The notes beneath the pieces are model-generated. The model had not been told where the DNA came from, ran no database searches, and saw nothing but the letters and a program-made list of their open reading frames with translations. DNA of 5,652 nucleotides, taken from the NCBI GenBank assembly GCA_001873075.1, contig MNYL01000169.1:1-5652 (forward strand), written 5' to 3'. The stretch is from Fibrobacteres bacterium CG2_30_45_31. Lineage in GTDB: Bacteria; Fibrobacterota; Fibrobacteria; Fibrobacterales; Fibrobacteraceae. The first letter of the stretch is position 1. Each line of letters opens with the position of its first letter. Below are positions 5,563-5,652 of the stretch, in pieces. The position numbers and the translations under genes are program-made.

Positions 5563-5652
5563 ATGTCTGAAATGAGTATCAAACTGAACCTCGATAAATA
5601 CTGCATCGAAGGAACCGCTATTCTGGTCATTGATACCGTAGAGAAAACTGTT
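5563..5652 (+). CDS. 5' end of an unidentified gene, cut by the window edge
   Basis: An ATG at 5563 follows AAGGAG (5550-5555) with seven bases between, and the frame stays open for 30 codons to the window end. The peptide starts MSEMSIKLNLDKYCIEG and continues with a hydrophobic ILVIDT stretch. No signal peptide is present. There is no terminator in the 27-bp gap after the aminotransferase, so the two genes are probably co-transcribed and may share a pathway, possibly amine or GABA use. I do not recognise the family from this short piece. Confidence 0.75.
   Translation, partial: MSEMSIKLNLDKYCIEGTAILVIDTVEKTV

Overview
The window is 5.65 kb of moderate-GC bacterial DNA with three well-supported complete genes, one partial gene at the right edge, and about 2.2 kb of non-coding or weakly coding DNA rich in repeats and inverted repeats. 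The best guess for the organism is a member of the Fibrobacterota or the wider FCB group, probably Fibrobacter-like. This rests on a secreted feruloyl-esterase-type CE1 enzyme carrying a carboxypeptidase-regulatory-like segment and a type IX secretion sorting-domain-like segment, together with AGGAG-type ribosome binding sites. The assignment is an inference from style and not from a marker gene.

Layout from left to right. Positions 3-197 hold two tandem copies of a 97/98-nt repeat that can fold into three successive hairpins; the array probably continues off the left edge. Positions 198-602 are AT-rich non-coding DNA with a 7-bp dyad and a likely promoter for the next gene. Positions 603-2033 (+) encode the secreted esterase, closed by a strong intrinsic terminator at 2060-2091. 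Positions 2092-2549 are gene-free and contain a GC-rich block (about 2334-2530) dense in competing inverted repeats. Positions 2550-3185 (-) encode a small four-helix membrane protein with two CP-type cysteine pairs and two 4Fe-4S ferredoxin clusters (NapH/CcoG-like), with a palindrome TGTGA-N5-TCACA 55 bp upstream of its start. Positions 3186-4167 are mostly non-coding: a 9-bp inverted repeat, two diverged copies of a 51-65-nt hairpin repeat, a possible gene remnant (3566-3754), a possible 51-codon secreted peptide (3865-4020) and a terminator-like hairpin. Positions 4168-5535 (+) encode a GabT-type class III aminotransferase with its own TATAAT box. It is followed after 27 nt by the first 30 codons of an unidentified gene, most likely in the same operon.

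The genes do not form one obvious pathway. The esterase would free ferulate or acetyl decorations from plant cell-wall xylan outside the cell. The iron-sulfur protein would carry or handle electrons at the membrane. The aminotransferase would move amino groups from omega-amino acids such as 4-aminobutyrate to 2-oxoglutarate. The three transcription units are separated by repeat-bearing spacers, so this looks like an ordinary chromosomal region with inserted repeat elements and not a defence or mobile island. The most interesting items are the structured tandem repeat at the left edge, the GC-rich structured block at 2334-2530, and the unusual nested domain order in the esterase.
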